Assembly (NCBI RefSeq): GCF_036409475.1
Contig: NZ_JAYRCK010000014.1
Location: 56,138 to 120,137 of the forward strand
Length of the DNA: 64,000 bases
DNA from: Scandinavium sp036409475
GTDB lineage: Bacteria; Pseudomonadota; Gammaproteobacteria; Enterobacterales; Enterobacteriaceae
Direction: 5' to 3'
A program made the translations under genes and the position numbers. The notes beneath the pieces were generated by a model. That model did not search any database, was not told where the DNA came from, and was given only the letters and a program-made list of their open reading frames with translations. The first letter of the stretch is position 1. Each line of letters starts with the position of its first letter. Below, piece after piece: positions 62,840-64,000 of this stretch.

Positions 62840-63020
62840 CACTTCAGTTACCCGTCATCAGGCGGGTACACTGTCACTGTGTTTGACCTGATGTCACAGC
62901 CTGTCCACCCTCTGGGCCTGTAAGCCCGCGGGAGAGCTTCTGGCGTGACATCAGCTTTCCTGTAAACCCGAACAGCTGCCAGGGCGGCCGATGCCAGCCC
63001 GTATCTTACAAGGCCGGGAG
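62840..63020 (+). ncRNA. Predicted bridge RNA of the IS110 element
   Basis: 5' stem-loop: CAGTTACCCG (62845-62854) with CGGGTA-C-ACTG (62863-62873). Target-binding loop: closing stem TGATGTCA (62889-62896) / TGACATCA (62946-62953), inner hairpin GGGC/GCCC (62914-62917, 62924-62927), left guide ACCCTCT (62907-62913), right guide GGGAGAG (62930-62936). These spell the split target ACC-CT-CTCCC. Donor-binding loop: stem CCCG/CGGG (62967-62970, 63015-63018), inner hairpin GGGC/GCCC (62982-62985, 62997-63000), guides ACAGCTGC (62972-62979) and TACAAG (63007-63012). These match the right end ACAGCTGC (63987-63994) and the complement of the left end CTTGTA (62824-62829). Exact 5' and 3' ends are estimates. 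Confidence 0.85.
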
Positions 63021-63022
63021 AC

Positions 63023-63964
63023 ATGAAAATGACCGAATATTCTTTCGTCGGCGTCGATATCGCCAAAGAGACTTTTGACGTATTTATCAGCCCGTCAGGC
63101 CAGTTCCTGCATCTGGAAAACACGCCTGCCGGACATCAGCAACTTCTTGCGCAACTGACGCCGCTGAACATCAAACTTGTCGTGATGGAAGCCACCAGTC
63201 GCTACCACAACCTGCTGGCTGTCACCCTTGAACTCGCGGGTGTCCCGGTTGCTGTTGTGAACCCCAGACAGGTTAAAAACTTCGCCCGGGCCCTCGGGAC
63301 GCTGTACAAAACAGACCCGAATGATGCGCGAGTCATCTGCGAGTTCGGCCGCCGGATGGAGCCGGATATCCGGCCAGCACCGGATGAGCAGACTCAGCGC
63401 CTGGCCATGATGGTGGCACGTCGCCGCCAGTTAGTGGATAACCGGACAATGGAGCAAAACCGCTATGGTACCTGCGATGATGAGCTTATCCGGATGGGCA
63501 TCAGGCGGCACATAGACTGGCTCAACGGAGAGATAAAAGGCACGGATGACGACATAGACAGGCAGATACGGGTCATGCCGCTGTGGCGGGAGAAAGTGAA
63601 GTTACTGGAAGAGGTCAAGGGAATAGGGAAGACAACGATGGCGGTACTGTTGTCGATGCTGCCGGAGCTGGGGCAACTGAGCCGTCGAAAAATCAGTGCA
63701 CTGGTGGGCGTGTGTCCGTACGCGCATGACAGCGGAAAGATGAAAGGAAAGCGATGTATCTGGGGCGGTCGAAGTGCAGTGAGGGCAGCGCTGTATATGG
63801 CGACGCTGTCAGCGGTGCGTCACAACCCGGTGATAAAGGCGTTCTTTGAGAGACTGAGAGCGAAAGGGAAAGCGTTTAAAGTCGCGATGACGGCATGTGT
63901 GAGGAAACTGGTGACAATCCTGAACGCAATGCTGAGAGATAATGCAAAATGGGTGGCAGGTTAG
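63023..63964 (+). CDS. IS110-family transposase (recombinase)
   Basis: 313 residues, DEDD-type RuvC-like domain plus Transposase_20 domain. Acidic residues: Asp12 in VGVDIAKE, Glu56 in VVMEATSRYH, Asp98 and Asp101 in KTDPNDARV. The C-terminal domain has a helix-hairpin-helix-like LLEEVKGIGKTTMAVLL and the catalytic Ser237 in CPYAHDSGKMKG, as in IS621. All five key residues are present and the frame is intact, so the element looks active. GGGAG lies 4 bases before the ATG, immediately after the bridge RNA. Confidence 0.96.
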   Translation: MKMTEYSFVGVDIAKETFDVFISPSGQFLHLENTPAGHQQLLAQLTPLNIKLVVMEATSRYHNLLAVTLELAGVPVAVVNPRQVKNFARALGTLYKTDPNDARVICEFGRRMEPDIRPAPDEQTQRLAMMVARRRQLVDNRTMEQNRYGTCDDELIRMGIRRHIDWLNGEIKGTDDDIDRQIRVMPLWREKVKLLEEVKGIGKTTMAVLLSMLPELGQLSRRKISALVGVCPYAHDSGKMKGKRCIWGGRSAVRAALYMATLSAVRHNPVIKAFFERLRAKGKAFKVAMTACVRKLVTILNAMLRDNAKWVAG

Positions 63965-64000
63965 CTGCCACCGGTTGACTTTAAACACAGCTGCTCTCCC

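Larger units (their letters stand above)
62826..63995 (+). mobile_element. IS110-family insertion sequence with bridge RNA
   Basis: About 1,170 bases, counting one copy of the core CT. Non-coding left end 62826-63022 (197 bases), transposase 63023-63964, short right end 63965-63993. A perfect 12-base subterminal inverted repeat TGTTTAAAGTCA lies at 62830-62841 and, inverted, at 63976-63987. No target duplication beyond the CT core (62824-62825 and 63994-63995), as expected for IS110. Inserted in the repeat following livF. The long left end places it with the IS110 group (bridge RNA at the left), although subterminal repeats are more often noted in the IS1111 group. Confidence 0.93.

Noticed and set aside
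62826..63995. IS1111-group assignment based on the subterminal inverted repeats
   Set aside because: The right end is only 29 bases, too short for a bridge RNA, while the 197-base left end carries all the guide matches.

Overview
The window is a chromosomal segment of a member of the Enterobacteriaceae, most like the Enterobacter/Lelliottia side of the family rather than Escherichia. The evidence is near-E. coli protein sequences and gene order (gor, rlmJ, prlC, rsmJ, uspA, uspB, pitA, yhiN, then yhhT, dcrB, yhhQ, tusA, zntA, yhhNML, rsmD, ftsYEX, rpoH, livJ, panM, livKHMGF), GC-rich codon use, REP palindromes and two ERIC elements. Species cannot be fixed from this alone. Several E. coli neighbours are missing (dtpB between uspA and rsmJ, the nik genes, yhhS) and several blocks are extra.

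Layout. 1-416: wreck of an IS1-type transposase beside gor. 417-11305: housekeeping block with an extra PAP2-type phosphatase between rlmJ and prlC, a sigma-32 promoter for prlC-rsmJ and a sigma-S promoter for uspB. 11306-12559: gene-poor, AT-richer stretch with a 59-residue membrane ORF, a doubtful 79-residue ORF and the arn control region. 12560-19923: arnBCADTEF (lipid A aminoarabinose, polymyxin resistance) behind a PmrA-like box. 19980-21056: a Fic AMPylase with a palindrome over its promoter. 21222-35425: a 17-gene aryl polyene (APE) cluster on the minus strand: type II PKS enzymes, two ACPs, starter-activating ligase, export and anchoring genes, ending in the phosphopantetheinyl transferase acpT. 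35638-39551: lipoprotein, yhhT, dcrB, yhhQ, ERIC, tusA. 39725-42533: a DctPQM TRAP transporter. 42580-51252: zntA, yhhNML, rsmD, ftsYEX, rpoH. 51365-54226: a divergent MocR-type regulator and a 4-aminobutyrate transaminase. 54430-62802: the liv branched-chain amino acid uptake locus, interrupted after livJ by an AT-rich two-gene cassette with toxin/immunity character. 62826-63995: an intact IS110-family element at the right edge.

The two most interesting pieces are at the right end. (1) The IS110-family element has a 197-base non-coding left end that folds into a 5' stem-loop and two internal loops. The guides in the first loop spell the repeat the element interrupted (ACC-CT-CTCCC, core CT). 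The guides in the second match the element's own two ends. This is a readable bridge RNA. The same repeat occurs uninterrupted twice more in the window, as unoccupied target sites. (2) The pair of low-GC genes at 55635-56767 is bracketed by about 130-base direct repeats that include the last codons of livJ. The first gene ends in a basic domain that looks like a polymorphic-toxin tip, and the second, 5 bases on, is a small acidic protein.

Working together: the arn operon, the APE pigment cluster, the phosphatase and the Fic gene are accessory envelope or stress functions set into a conserved backbone. The backbone covers heat shock (rpoH, prlC), membrane protein targeting and division (ftsYEX), zinc export (zntA) and amino acid uptake (liv).
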